A DNA stretch of 54,846 bases from Litchfieldia salsa (GCF_900104555.1 NZ_FNJU01000004.1:46580-101425); one strand, 5' to 3'; shown: positions 33,699 through 43,367, counted from the stretch's first letter. Notes: a model not told the origin generated them from the letters alone. Numbers and translations are program-made.

Positions 33699-34533
33699 TC
33701 ACTAACCCCATCATTTGATCTGCTAGTGAAATTGATTTTGCATTGAACTGATATGACCTTTGAGTGAGCATTAACTCAGTCATTTCTTTCGCCATATCTA
33801 CGTTTGACTGTTCAAGTGCGCCTTGTGTGATCCCAATTTCGGCACGCATATCACCGTTAAGTTCCATAAATACTTCGTTCTCATCTAATCCTAAAGCTTC
33901 AAAGTCTGGTAATCCAAACAGATTATTTCCCTTAGCTTCTAAAAGCTGTGGCTTATTAACCTGAACAACAGACAGCTCAAAGTTTTGGGCTTGTCCATTA
34001 TTACCGTTCACAGTTAGTCTGCCCTCTTTTGAAATAATAAGGTCCTTGAATTGGTCTAAGAATTCAATAGGCTCACCATCAGCATCTAAGACTGGATGTC
34101 CCTCTGATGTAACTAATGATACTCGGTTTGTTCCATCATTTATTGGTGATAGATAAAGCGCTCCATCTCTCGTTAAAGTAGGAGTTTGGATGCCATTTTC
34201 TTCAACCATAACTTGCAGGAATTGCCCAATGTTTGTCAAAGCAAGATCTAACTGTCGGTTTGTCGCTTGAATAGCTCCTGGCGCTAAATTAAGAGTCGTT
34301 TGTCCAAGTCTAGCTCCAACACCCTGTCTAATTCCTGCAGGCGTTAATCGGCCTTCTGACTCTGCCTCTGGTGCTTTAATATTATTAAACTGTTGAAACA
34401 AGAGTTCACCAAATTGCACATCACGTTTCTTATATCCATTGGTATTCACATTCGCCATATTATGACCAATAAGATCCAATTGCTTTTGAAGCTGTGTCAT
34501 TGTATTTGTTGCAGTAATCATTGAACGATTCAC
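33685..34533 (-). CDS. flhP: Flagellar rod/hook-basal body protein FlhP
   Basis: A 282-residue FlgF/FlgG-type protein. The N-terminal motif IGHNMANVNTNGYKKRDVQF and the C-terminal helix SNVDMAKEMTELMLTQRSYQFNAKSI are the hallmarks of flagellar axial rod proteins. AGGAGG is 7 bases before GTG 34533; the ATG at 34572 lies before that site. It follows flhO on the same strand with 110 bases between, which include an imperfect hairpin (AACTTAT/ATAAGTT, 34597-34622). Confidence 0.92.
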   Translation of the reverse strand: MNRSMITATNTMTQLQKQLDLIGHNMANVNTNGYKKRDVQFGELLFQQFNNIKAPEAESEGRLTPAGIRQGVGARLGQTTLNLAPGAIQATNRQLDLALTNIGQFLQVMVEENGIQTPTLTRDGALYLSPINDGTNRVSLVTSEGHPVLDADGEPIEFLDQFKDLIISKEGRLTVNGNNGQAQNFELSVVQVNKPQLLEAKGNNLFGLPDFEALGLDENEVFMELNGDMRAEIGITQGALEQSNVDMAKEMTELMLTQRSYQFNAKSISLADQMMGLVNGIR

Positions 34534-34643
34534 GTTATTTCCTCCTGAGGCTGCTTTAGTCACTCGAAACATTAATGATCAAGGCTCTTTTTAAGAACTT
34601 ATAACCTATTCACCCGAATAAGTTGCGAAAATAACCAGGTAAA

Positions 34644-35459
34644 TTAGCGCAAACGACCAATTTCATTGACTGCTTTTTCCATACTTCTATCATAGGCTTG
34701 CAGAATCTTTTGGTTTGCTTCAAATGCACGATATGCAGTCATCATATCAGTCATCGATGCTGCTACATCTACATTTGACCTTTCAATATACCCTTGTCTA
34801 ATCGCGTAAGTTGTGTCTGGATTATTGTTTGCATTGACCATTTCACCATCTTCAGTGGCCGCAAACAATCCATTTCCTTCCTTTACTAGATTATTAGAGT
34901 TTTGGGAAAAAGTAATACCAATGTTGTTTACTTCAAATCCATTTTCTAAAATGGCCCCATTTGACGCTACACTAAATTGCTCATTTTCTAACTGAATCCG
35001 ATTTCCGTTTTCATTTAGAACATAATATCCCTCGTTCGTTGTTAAATAACCAGCACCATCAAGTGTGAAGTTACCATTACGTGTATAGCGCACGTCACCG
35101 TTTGCATTTTCAACCGTAAAGAACAATGATCCACCTTCTGGAACATTTCCGTTCACAAGTGCAAGGTCTGCATTTCTCCCTGTTTCTCGGATATCACCTT
35201 GAGAAAATTGCGGTGTTGCTTCTTGCATATATACTCCAGTCGTCAAACTACCAATGTTTGTAGACGTTGTAAATTTCTTAGATGGTACTGCACTATTTGA
35301 TTCCATCCTTTGTAAAAGCATTTCCGGAAACGCCTTTAATGAGGATTGATCTGCTTTGAATCCTGGCGTATTTGCGTTTGCGATATTGTTTGTTAACATT
35401 TCTGTACGTCGCTGTTGAGCGAACATACCTGATGCAGCTGTATAAAAACCTCTTAGCAA
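34644..35459 (-). CDS. flhO: Flagellar rod/hook-basal body protein FlhO
   Basis: A 271-residue FlgF/FlgG-type protein: MLRGFYTAASGMFAQQRRTE.., NNIANANTPGFKADQSSLKAF and a C-terminal SNVDVAASMTDMMTAYRAFEANQKIL. TTG 35459 with AGAGGTGG 5 bases upstream gives the same start as B. subtilis FlhO (MLKGLYTATS). The frame before it, from 35489, is not used. First gene of the flhO-flhP-epuA-fabZ run; 281 bases separate it from mbl. Confidence 0.93.
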   Translation of the reverse strand: MLRGFYTAASGMFAQQRRTEMLTNNIANANTPGFKADQSSLKAFPEMLLQRMESNSAVPSKKFTTSTNIGSLTTGVYMQEATPQFSQGDIRETGRNADLALVNGNVPEGGSLFFTVENANGDVRYTRNGNFTLDGAGYLTTNEGYYVLNENGNRIQLENEQFSVASNGAILENGFEVNNIGITFSQNSNNLVKEGNGLFAATEDGEMVNANNNPDTTYAIRQGYIERSNVDVAASMTDMMTAYRAFEANQKILQAYDRSMEKAVNEIGRLR

Positions 35460-35705
35460 AGATTCCACCTCTTTTTTAGTTAGCTCCATGTTGCAGTTGA
35501 TAAGAGCTCAATTTTAAAGACTGTTATTTACATGGCTTGTTGTTTCTTACAAATCTATATCGTTTCTGTCTTTGGAAGGAACAGTCTAATAAAAAATCAA
35601 ATAAGACGATTTTAAACATCTTCTTCTTATTTTAGTAGAAATGAACCACTAACAAAAGTAGTAATGTTTGCTAAATGGTTTGTATACGATGAATACTAGG
35701 AAATA

Positions 35706-35733
35706 AGGACCAGTCTTTATAGTGACAAGGTCC
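35706..35733 (-). terminator. Possible terminator of mbl
   Basis: GGACC pairs with GGTCC around a long loop, followed on the minus strand by TTATTT; weak. The 250 bases between mbl and flhO contain nothing else I can name apart from AT-rich, promoter-like sequence. Confidence 0.4.
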
Positions 35734-35740
35734 CCTTTAC

Positions 35741-36742
35741 TTATAAAAATTTTCGGTTTGAAATACGATCTAAATTCTCTAACATGATTCCTGTACCGAT
35801 CGCCACACATTCCATCGGATTTTCTGCGATAAGAACTGGTACTCTTAGCTCGTCCGCTAATAGTTGATCAATGCCGTGTAACAATGCTCCACCGCCAGTT
35901 AGAATGACTCCGCGGTCAATAATATCTGCAGAAAGCTCTGGTGGTGTACGTTCGAGTACACTTTTTGAGGCTTGTACAATAACAGCTACTGATTCACGTA
36001 GTGCTTTTTCAATCTCGTTTGACCGAACAGTAATCGTTCTTGGCAATCCAGTAACCATGTCTCTTCCGCGAATATCAATTTCTTCTTGACGCGCGCCTGG
36101 GAAAACTGTCGCTACTTTAATTTTGATGTCTTCTGCTGTTCTCTCACCGATCAATAGCTTGTACTCTCTTTTAATATAACTTAAAATTTCAGCATCAAAC
36201 TTGTCCCCTGCCATTTTAATGGAAGAGGCGGTGACAATATCGCCCATTGATAATACGGCAACATCAGTCGTTCCACCGCCAATATCTACTACCATATTTC
36301 CACTTGGTTGAAAGATATCCATACCAGCTCCAATTGCAGCTACTTTTGGTTCTTCCTCCAAAAAGATCTTCTTCCCACCACTTTTTTCTGCGGCTTCACG
36401 AATCGCCTTTTGTTCAACAGACGTAATATTTGTAGGGCAGCATATTAAAATGCGTGGTTTTGATAAGAATCCTTTTACATTTAATTTATTAATAAAATGT
36501 TTTAACATTGCTTCTGTTACATCAAAATCTGCAATGACGCCGTCCTTTAATGGGCGAATCGCAACAATATTCCCAGGAGTACGTCCAACCATGCGCCTCG
36601 CTTCTTCACCAACCGCTAATACTCTTCCACTATTTCGGTCAATTGCTACGACAGATGGTTCGTTTAAGACAATTCCTTTTCCTTTTACATGGATCAGCAC
36701 GTTCGCGGTCCCTAGATCAATTCCGATATCTCTAGCTAACAT
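35741..36742 (-). CDS. mbl: Rod-shape actin homologue Mbl
   Basis: A 333-residue MreB-family filament protein, the same length as B. subtilis Mbl. It guides lateral cell-wall synthesis at the membrane. Phosphate-1 loop DIGIDLGTANVLI (5-17), phosphate-2 DIGGGTTDVAV and the adenosine motif LTGGGALLHG are seen. AAGGAGG precedes ATG 36742; the frame runs on to 36820 but is not needed. Its place between spoIIID and flhO favours Mbl over MreB or MreBH. Confidence 0.95.
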   Translation of the reverse strand: MLARDIGIDLGTANVLIHVKGKGIVLNEPSVVAIDRNSGRVLAVGEEARRMVGRTPGNIVAIRPLKDGVIADFDVTEAMLKHFINKLNVKGFLSKPRILICCPTNITSVEQKAIREAAEKSGGKKIFLEEEPKVAAIGAGMDIFQPSGNMVVDIGGGTTDVAVLSMGDIVTASSIKMAGDKFDAEILSYIKREYKLLIGERTAEDIKIKVATVFPGARQEEIDIRGRDMVTGLPRTITVRSNEIEKALRESVAVIVQASKSVLERTPPELSADIIDRGVILTGGGALLHGIDQLLADELRVPVLIAENPMECVAIGTGIMLENLDRISNRKFL

Positions 36743-36888
36743 CCTGTTACTTTCCTCCTTGCATCTACACTGGTCAATGCACATTATTTTCCTAATTATA
36801 TATTGTATCATAAAATGCAAAATAATAGGTAATTTTGTAAAAAAATAATGCGGAATTTTGTCGACCAGCTAGAAAGCACTAAGAACCC

Positions 36889-37164
36889 TTATGACTGTAC
36901 GGTTTCCTCCTCTACATCTTCACGTTTATATTTTAATTTTGTAGCTTCTCCTCCACGCAAATGGCGGATCGATTTATGGTAATCAAGAATGTCTTTCACT
37001 TCGTTAGCTAGTTCTGGGTTTATTTCAGGTAGTCTCTCGGTTAAATCTTTGTGGACAGTACTTTTGGAAACTCCAAACTCCTTCGCTATAACGCGAACCG
37101 TTTTCTTTGTCTCTACGATATACTTTCCAATCTTGATAGTACGCTCTTTGATGTAATCGTGCAC
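36889..37164 (-). CDS. spoIIID: Sporulation transcription factor SpoIIID
   Basis: A 91-residue DNA-binding protein of the mother cell that adjusts sigma-E and sigma-K gene expression. The helix-turn-helix VIAKEFGVSKSTVHKDL and the basic C-terminal RHLRGGEATKLKYKRED are almost identical to B. subtilis. GTG 37164 (MHDYIKERTIKIGKY) has GAGGG 8 bases upstream. The frame from 37230 is non-coding. Its presence marks a spore former. Confidence 0.96.
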   Translation of the reverse strand: MHDYIKERTIKIGKYIVETKKTVRVIAKEFGVSKSTVHKDLTERLPEINPELANEVKDILDYHKSIRHLRGGEATKLKYKREDVEEETVQS

Positions 37165-37529
37165 ACTACTCGCCCTCCCTATATGGATGTGAGAAGTGTG
37201 AAATGAGACTCGCTCATGCTTCAACGACAAGTGATATTATTTCGATCGTTGGCAGGATAGCATTGCTAGATCTTCGAAGACGATATACGATTCCTCACCT
37301 CAAACACTCTCTTTGTTAGGTTTGTAACATTTTATTAGCTTGGTTGAGGGATTATGCTAATAAAGTCAAGAGGGACAAGGGATTTATTTAGATTTTTTTG
37401 AAAATAGTACAATTATTCCGGTTTTTTTAATGATTCCTCAATACTTGTACACGCATGGTACGCTTGGATATTCCACCCATAAAGTGGTAAAAGCAAAACA
37501 AATCCGAAAAAAATAAAAAAAATTTAATT

Positions 37530-37692
37530 GGGGACGGTTCTCGCGTCTCATTTTGACCGCGATCAAGTAGTTTCAAGTAATGTTACACCAAACAGAACTT
37601 CTAACTAAGTAAGACTCCCCACATCTATATAGATAGAAAACATCGGGACGGTTCTCATGTCTCATTGAAAACGAGACGTGAGAACCGTCCCG
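37530..37692. repeat. GGGACGGTTCTC palindrome element
   Basis: CGGGACGGTTCTC at 37644 is followed by its complement GAGAACCGTCCCG at 37680, with inner GTCTC/GAGAC also pairing, so a hairpin of about 20 bp forms just after the exonuclease stop. A single arm lies at 37530, and another, CAGAACCGTCCCC, at 19119 after array B. The 37165-37530 stretch holds spoIIID leader sequence and otherwise nothing I can name. Confidence 0.75.
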
Positions 37693-37694
37693 TA

Positions 37695-38345
37695 TCACAA
37701 TCGATTTTCTGTTGCTCGTAATAGGTCTCCCCATGTATGAAGGCCTCTATCTTTAAAGTGGTGAAGCAGCTCGATAAATAAGTATGCAGTTGTTAATGAG
37801 TCTCCTAATGCTGTATGACGCTCATAAATTCTGGAGTTAAATGCTCTTGCGTATTTATGCAAGTCCCTCATGTCATAGGAAGGTGCAATAAATCCAATCA
37901 AATCAAGTGTATCGATGGTTTGTTGTTTTTTTAACCCTAGCTTACTTCGTTTGAGTTCATTTTTTAACACCAGCATGTCAAACGAAACATAGTGTCCCAC
38001 TAAGCAAACACTATGATGTTCATTCACATTGTTAAAGAAGGACTTAATTGCATCTAACGCTAATGGAGCATCCTTGACATCAGTGTCAGAAATATGTGTC
38101 AACTCCGTTATTTCCCGAGAAATTTGTCGGTTAGGGTTTACATATGTCTGAAATTTCCCATCTTCTAGTACCTTTAAATCCTGTACTTGAACAGAAGCAA
38201 TTTCAATTAATCGGTCTGTTGTAGCAATATCAAACCCAGTTGTTTCAGTGTCAAACACAGTAAAATGCAACTCTTCAATTGGTGTATTTAATGGAACATG
38301 ATTGTTTAATTCAAATGGGATTTGTGGAAATCGCTTAAAAAAAAT
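37695..38345 (-). CDS. DEDDh 3'-5' exonuclease, probable ATT start
   Basis: A DnaQ-like exonuclease with ExoI FDTETTG, ExoII GHYVSFDM and ExoIII HTALGDSLTT, which give the D-E-D-D-h residues. The first TTG (38270) would start only four residues before the catalytic strand and has no ribosome site. The frame stays open upstream to ATT 38345 (reading FFKRFPQIPFELNN..), which stands 6 bases after AAGGGGGG, itself overlapping the stop of the cNMP/CBS gene. I therefore propose an ATT start and 216 residues. Confidence 0.8.
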   Translation of the reverse strand: MFFKRFPQIPFELNNHVPLNTPIEELHFTVFDTETTGFDIATTDRLIEIASVQVQDLKVLEDGKFQTYVNPNRQISREITELTHISDTDVKDAPLALDAIKSFFNNVNEHHSVCLVGHYVSFDMLVLKNELKRSKLGLKKQQTIDTLDLIGFIAPSYDMRDLHKYARAFNSRIYERHTALGDSLTTAYLFIELLHHFKDRGLHTWGDLLRATENRL

Positions 38346-38357
38346 AGAAATCCCCCC

Positions 38358-40232
38358 TTATTGTAATAACACAAGCTGTTGCAATTCTCTTACCGTCTTA
38401 AGACTTAACGTAAGAATTTCTTTTTCACGAGTCGTTAGATGTGTAAAGTCTAATAGTGAAGTCAGTTCCTGATTGTTTTTATATTGATAGCATCTCTGTT
38501 CGACATAGATTTTGAGCAGCTCCTGGATCGCTAGTTTTAGATCACTACCAAACGAAGATGATAGAGCATTTAACTCTACTAATCTATTGATTCGATCAAC
38601 TGGTGTACCTGATGTTATTCCATGTTTAAGCGCTAGAATCTGAAGGCTGTGGTGGATTGGAAATAGAATCTCTTTTTTCATATCAATATGCTTTCTCTGT
38701 AAGCCAAATAATGAGCGAATTGGCTGCTCTAAAGTTGGGATCCCATTCTCTCTTTCTAGCTCAGTTAATCGATATAGTAAAATTTTCCCTTTAACTAATT
38801 GCTCACTAAGTCCTTTTTCAAAAAGGAGATGGAGATGAGAATCTCCGTAAACCTTTCGATAGGAAAAGAAGTTTTGTGCTAGTAAGAGATTTTCATTGGT
38901 GGCTTGAATTGACCAACTCCTAACCCGTTCCGCCCATGTCGAAACATCACCTCTCCACTTCGAAAAGTTCGACATCATTCTACCCTTGCATCTTGTGTAT
39001 CCAGCTAATTCCAAGAGGCGAACAAGTTCATTTGTGAATTTTGCAAAATAAGGTTCCTCTTGTTTATTTTCATAGACTAGAAAGTGGTCTTGATCTGTTA
39101 ACAAAAATTGCTCTGCTCGTCCACTGCTCCCCATTTGGTATAAACAAAATCCACAAGGTGGAGGAACCCTCATTGATTCAATCCCAAGCTCTACACAACG
39201 AACGACTATTCGGTCATTAAGTCTTGTCATGATTTCAAGCAGATGAAAAGTTGGAACATTTCCTTCAATTAATGTCTGTAGAACTTCATATAGGGCGGCT
39301 TCAATTTTAGGTAGTGTTGTTTCATCAGCGGTTTCGATCGTTTGAATTGTTTTCATCATGTTTTCATTTTTTTTACGAAGAAGATCTGATAGAGTAACGA
39401 TTCCAACCACCTTGCCACCATCCATAACTGGAAGATGCTTAATTCCGTTCAGTATTAAGGTCGACAGGGCATCATAATAGTAAGAAAGCTTGGATATGGT
39501 GATCGGATTTTCTGTCATGATTTCAGAAGCTTCTATAGTAGAAGGTTTTCCTGCAGAAAGTACTCGATCAACTAAATCACGCTCTGTTATGATTCCTAAG
39601 AGTTGTTCCTCTTCTACGACAATAGCTGAACTTGAACGATTTTTACTCATTAACTTCGCAACATCTCTTACTGAAGTAGTGGGTGAAACTGTGACAACTG
39701 GTGAAGACATTAAGTCCTGAACTCTTATCACAATGGTGTCAGGATCTCCAAACTGCCTTGACATCTTAACCTGTTCAGCTAGTGAATTGTACACATCCTT
39801 AAGCCTTCTGGTAACCTGTGTTAAAAGATAATCATGAACCACTTGGTCATCCCAGCGTTTTGAGATCATTTTAAAAGGAAGCAATAGTGCTTTCACCTGT
39901 TCTGTTGCGCGCACCTCTACCATTTGTTCTGAGGGCTTCCATTCTGATACCCCCAAAAAGTCAGCTAGGCTTGAGAACCCAATTAATTCACCTTGCCCAA
40001 CAACTTCTAGCACTTCCTCTCTCCCATTTGCCGCTTCAACATAAACCTCTGCCATACCAGAAAGTAGCAAAAGTAAACCTTCCCTTTTCTTATTTGCATG
40101 AAAAATAATTTCCCTTTGTTTATATGTAAACTGCACACAGTCTCCAAGAAGCTCTATCGCACGTTCCTTACCGATTCCTGCAAAAAATGGATGACCTTTT
40201 ACTCTTTCATATAATTCGTCCATCGATAACAA
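38358..40232 (-). CDS. cNMP-binding / CBS-pair / DUF294 nucleotidyltransferase-like protein
   Basis: A 624-residue signalling protein: cyclic-nucleotide-binding barrel (about 5-130, LLLLLSGMAEVYVE..GELIGFSSL), two CBS domains (about 165-285), a DUF294 nucleotidyltransferase-like domain with MGSSGRAEQFLLTDQDHFLVY (G-S-x-x-R-x-E and D-x-D), and a C-terminal DUF294 domain. It probably senses nucleotides and may uridylylate or just bind. TTG 40232 has GAAGG 8 bases upstream; ATG 40223 is an alternative. The downstream exonuclease is coupled, a pairing also seen in other bacteria. Confidence 0.85.
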   Translation of the reverse strand: MLSMDELYERVKGHPFFAGIGKERAIELLGDCVQFTYKQREIIFHANKKREGLLLLLSGMAEVYVEAANGREEVLEVVGQGELIGFSSLADFLGVSEWKPSEQMVEVRATEQVKALLLPFKMISKRWDDQVVHDYLLTQVTRRLKDVYNSLAEQVKMSRQFGDPDTIVIRVQDLMSSPVVTVSPTTSVRDVAKLMSKNRSSSAIVVEEEQLLGIITERDLVDRVLSAGKPSTIEASEIMTENPITISKLSYYYDALSTLILNGIKHLPVMDGGKVVGIVTLSDLLRKKNENMMKTIQTIETADETTLPKIEAALYEVLQTLIEGNVPTFHLLEIMTRLNDRIVVRCVELGIESMRVPPPCGFCLYQMGSSGRAEQFLLTDQDHFLVYENKQEEPYFAKFTNELVRLLELAGYTRCKGRMMSNFSKWRGDVSTWAERVRSWSIQATNENLLLAQNFFSYRKVYGDSHLHLLFEKGLSEQLVKGKILLYRLTELERENGIPTLEQPIRSLFGLQRKHIDMKKEILFPIHHSLQILALKHGITSGTPVDRINRLVELNALSSSFGSDLKLAIQELLKIYVEQRCYQYKNNQELTSLLDFTHLTTREKEILTLSLKTVRELQQLVLLQ

Positions 40233-40310
40233 AATGTTCACCTTCTTCTTTAAAATCCCCTTTGAAAGAGTACTCAAGTTAGAACAGTAGTAGAACCTTT
40301 TTAAACAAAG

Positions 40311-40339
40311 CTAGACCCCAAGAAAATTGGGGTCTACTC
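40311..40339 (-). terminator. Hairpin upstream of the cNMP/CBS gene
   Basis: AGACCCCA pairs with TGGGGTCT; minus-strand tail only weakly T-rich. It could end the symporter transcript. Confidence 0.5.
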
Positions 40340-40367
40340 TTTGGTGCCGATTGATGGTGCCTTTGAT

Positions 40368-40434
40368 GGTGCCAGGCACCTTAAACGGGACCGTTTATGT
40401 CCCACCGACGGTGCCTGGCACCAATCCCGGTTAG
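40368..40434. repeat. GGTGCC-palindrome module F1 (two copies)
   Basis: The perfect 13 bp palindrome GGTGCCAGGCACC at 40368 and GGTGCCTGGCACC at 40410 flank an inverted GGGACC..GTCCC pair. It directly follows the symporter stop on the minus strand. Confidence 0.88.
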
Positions 40435-40440
40435 TTAATT

Positions 40441-42102
40441 TTATAGATTTTCGTCTTTCAACCATACTTCGCCATCTTTGAAGGTCATTTGCTCAGGGTA
40501 GCGAAGGTCTACGACTTCGTCCTGAATGTCTTGTGACGGTGCCGCTGTTGATAATGATACAACCACGTTTGTAATAATGGCAGCTACTGCACCAAACACA
40601 CCTGCGCCTGTATCAATGATTCCGGCAATCGTAAAGCCACCGTATTTTGCAGCAAAGATATAGGTTAACGTGACCGCAAGACCTACTAGCATTCCTGCCG
40701 TAACACCCTTTGCGTTAGATCGCTTCCACCAAACACCAAGTAGGAGTGCAGGAAAGAAGGTTCCAGATGCTAGTGCAAAGGCCCATGCAACAATTTGCGT
40801 AATCGCTCCAGGAGGATTAAGTGCAATTAATCCAGCTAACAATGTCGCAATTGCAATTGTCCAACGCGCGACACTTAAACGATTTTTTTCAGATGCATGA
40901 GGTCTTAGCACCCGGTAATAGATATCATGTGCAAAAGAAGATGAAATCGCAAGCATTAATCCACCCGCTGTTGATAATGCCGCCGCCATCGCTCCAGCTG
41001 CAACCAAACCGATAACAAACACGCCTAAGTTCGCAATTTCCGGTGTTGCCATAACCACAATGTCATTTGAGATTGTTAGCTCTTGCCATTGCAGGATTCC
41101 ATCCCCATTTGTATCTGCAACTGATAGTTTCCCAGTATTGACCCAAGTAGTCGTCCATGCAGGTAGCTCTGAAATCTTCTGTCCAACGACATTTTTCATT
41201 AAAATAAAACGTGAAAACGCAGCATAAGCCGGTGCTGATAAGTATAGTAAACCAATGAATAATAGCGCCCAAGCCCCTGACCAACGAGCCGCTTTCATCG
41301 TAGATACTGTGTAGAAACGAACAATTACGTGTGGAAGTCCAGCAGTACCTGCCATCAACGTAAACATCAGTGCTAGAAACTGCCACTTTGTTCCATTCGT
41401 AAATGGTGCAAAGTACTCCGATATTCCGAGCTGTCGATCAAGCTCACCCATTTCCCCAACAATTTTTCCATAAGATAACCAAGGAGCTGGGTTATTTGTG
41501 ATTTGAAGTGACATGAATATAACGGGGATTAAGTAGGCAATAATTAAAATAATGTATTGAGCTACTTGCGTCCATGTAATCCCTTTCATTCCACCGAACG
41601 CTGCATAGAAGGCAATAAGAACTACCCCAATCATTGTTCCAAGCTTCGCATCGATTTCAAAAAGACGACCGATTACAACCCCTGATCCAGATAATTGGCC
41701 GATGGAGTATGTAAAACTGATAATGATCGTACAGATTGCCGCAATAATCCGGGCAGTATGACTGTTATAACGATCTCCAATAAATTCAGGAACCGTATAA
41801 CGACCGTACTTTCTCAGCTGTGGCGCCAATAGGAATGTTAAAAGGAGATAACCACCTGTCCACCCCATAATATATGCAAGTCCATCATATCCAAGCAACA
41901 TGATTGTCCCTGCCATCCCAATAAAGGAAGCCGCACTCATCCAGTCAGCCCCAATGGCCATTCCGTTAAAAATTGGTGGAACCCCACGACTGGCTACATA
42001 GAAATCTGACGTAGCTTTTGCTTTATTATAAACCGCAATCCCAATGTATAAAGCAAATGTAGCTAAAATAATAGATAATGAGACCAAAAATTGTGTATCC
42101 AT
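40441..42102 (-). CDS. Sodium:solute symporter (acetate/VC_2705-like), large subunit
   Basis: A 553-residue SSS-family transporter with about 13 membrane spans. Signatures include SDFYVASRGVPPIFNGMAIGADWMSAASFIG and GMKGITWTQVAQYIILI; it would import a carboxylate with Na+. Near residue 330, between two membrane spans, lies DTNGDGILQWQEL, which has the Asp/Asn/Glu pattern of an EF-hand calcium loop. AAGGGGG is 6 bases before the ATG. It follows its DUF4212 partner on the same strand. Confidence 0.9.
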   Translation of the reverse strand: MDTQFLVSLSIILATFALYIGIAVYNKAKATSDFYVASRGVPPIFNGMAIGADWMSAASFIGMAGTIMLLGYDGLAYIMGWTGGYLLLTFLLAPQLRKYGRYTVPEFIGDRYNSHTARIIAAICTIIISFTYSIGQLSGSGVVIGRLFEIDAKLGTMIGVVLIAFYAAFGGMKGITWTQVAQYIILIIAYLIPVIFMSLQITNNPAPWLSYGKIVGEMGELDRQLGISEYFAPFTNGTKWQFLALMFTLMAGTAGLPHVIVRFYTVSTMKAARWSGAWALLFIGLLYLSAPAYAAFSRFILMKNVVGQKISELPAWTTTWVNTGKLSVADTNGDGILQWQELTISNDIVVMATPEIANLGVFVIGLVAAGAMAAALSTAGGLMLAISSSFAHDIYYRVLRPHASEKNRLSVARWTIAIATLLAGLIALNPPGAITQIVAWAFALASGTFFPALLLGVWWKRSNAKGVTAGMLVGLAVTLTYIFAAKYGGFTIAGIIDTGAGVFGAVAAIITNVVVSLSTAAPSQDIQDEVVDLRYPEQMTFKDGEVWLKDENL

Positions 42103-42201
42103 GTTATCCCCCTTTTATACGTGGTGATTGAATGTTCATTCATTACTTTTTATAAATAAATGATAATTTCGTTTTTAACTGACGTTTTTTAAAAATAACC
42201 C

Positions 42202-42504
42202 TCAATGATCAAACACCTTACCAGAGCTAATTTGTTCATTCTTACTTTCATCAATTCCATATTTCTGATCAATTTTATCGCTAAGCTTTGCATTAATGAA
42301 AAGTAAAACAATGAATGTCACTACAGCCCCTTGAGCGCCCATAAAGTAATGGAATGGAAAGCCATTAAACGTTATAGAACTTAAGCCTTCTGCAAAAAAG
42401 ACAACTCCAAATGATACAATAAACCAAATGATTAAATAAATAACAATATTTCTAGTTCTCTCACGAAAATAAGAATCTGCTACTTTCTTCTCAATTTTCT
42501 TCAA
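42202..42504 (-). CDS. DUF4212 small subunit of sodium:solute symporter
   Basis: A 100-residue protein with two membrane spans (about 22-42 and 54-72), the usual small gene before VC_2705-type symporters. TTG start, 6 bases after GGAGGTGG. The two genes form an operon with a 99-base gap. It likely assists assembly or function of the large subunit. Confidence 0.88.
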   Translation of the reverse strand: MKKIEKKVADSYFRERTRNIVIYLIIWFIVSFGVVFFAEGLSSITFNGFPFHYFMGAQGAVVTFIVLLFINAKLSDKIDQKYGIDESKNEQISSGKVFDH

Positions 42505-42609
42505 TCAAGGCCACCTCCACAGTGTAATTGCTTATTTAGATACAGGGTTTGGACGAATATACGCGGGAAATTGTTGTAACGATCACCACCTTTACTTTCT
42601 TTTTCACAT

Positions 42610-42792
42610 TTATCTTAAGTTAAATATGAATTTAATTGTGTCAAGAATGGGTGCAGGAAACATGATGACTTCAACAACGAAGTATAGAAAGATTGATAGA
42701 AACGGTACTGCAAGGAGGATCGGGCGCTTTTTCTTGAATGCTGCAAATAGACTCACACCAGCTACTAGTAGAATAATAATAAAGGGTATCAC
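42610..42792 (-). CDS. Small hydrophobic protein, 60 residues
   Basis: A two-span membrane protein, MIPFIIILLVAGVSLFAAFK.., with a basic turn KKKRP. GTG start; AGGAGG is 11 bases upstream, slightly far. It is 105 bases before the symporter operon on the same strand and may be its first gene. No family recognised. Confidence 0.55.
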   Translation of the reverse strand: MIPFIIILLVAGVSLFAAFKKKRPILLAVPFLSIFLYFVVEVIMFPAPILDTIKFIFNLR

Positions 42793-43013
42793 CTGGGGAA
42801 TTACCTCCTTTAGTTGTTTTGAGTCATTATTGATTGAGTTTCATGTCACTTACCATTGGTTGAAAGCGTTGTCATAACCTCTCAAAAAAATTTTGTGAAC
42901 ATTTGGTAAATTTTTATAAAATTCAATAATCTTATTATGCGTTGAATCTTTCAACTCGTCAATACTATTGGACACATAAAATTTCCATAAATTTCTACAA
43001 TTCTTGCATTTTT

Positions 43014-43055
43014 GGTGCCAGGCACCAATCGAGGGACATTAAATGTCCCACAGGC
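43014..43055. repeat. GGTGCC-palindrome module F2
   Basis: GGTGCCAGGCACC at 43014, then GGGACATT/AATGTCCC. It is immediately left of array C1. Confidence 0.85.
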
Positions 43056-43109
43056 TAATTTTGATTAACGATTTGTCTTGTTGGAATAGTCGATTTGCTT
43101 TTAATAGAT

Positions 43110-43325
43110 TGATGAAAGACTTTTTTCTTTTAATCTATTCGATTTTGTCCTTCATCGCCCTCATGAAAGACTTTTTCTTCTTACTCCACTCAATTTTGTC
43201 TTTCATCAGCCTCCTGAAAGACTTTTTCTTCTTATCCCATTCAATTTTGTCCTTCATCACTCTCATGAAAGACTTTTCTTCCCTAGTCCGCTCAGATTTT
43301 GTCTTTCATCATCCCCGATGAAAGC
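43110..43325. repeat. Family C tandem array (C1), 51 bp period
   Basis: ATGAAAGAC words at 43113, 43164, 43215 and 43266 (51 bp steps), and a last partial one at 43319. Each unit ends in TTTTGTCTTTCATC, so GTCTTTCAT and ATGAAAGAC of neighbouring units form a hairpin with a 6-7 base loop. The inner linker is T/C-rich (TTTTTCTTCTTACTCC). It sits after the RND exporter stop. Confidence 0.93.
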
Positions 43326-43367
43326 ATTCCCCCCATAATCCCCTACGGCCCTAAACACCCATGTCCG

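Noticed and set aside
42626-42877. 83-residue plus-strand frame opposite the small hydrophobic gene
   Set aside because: Shadow of the minus-strand gene; no ribosome site.
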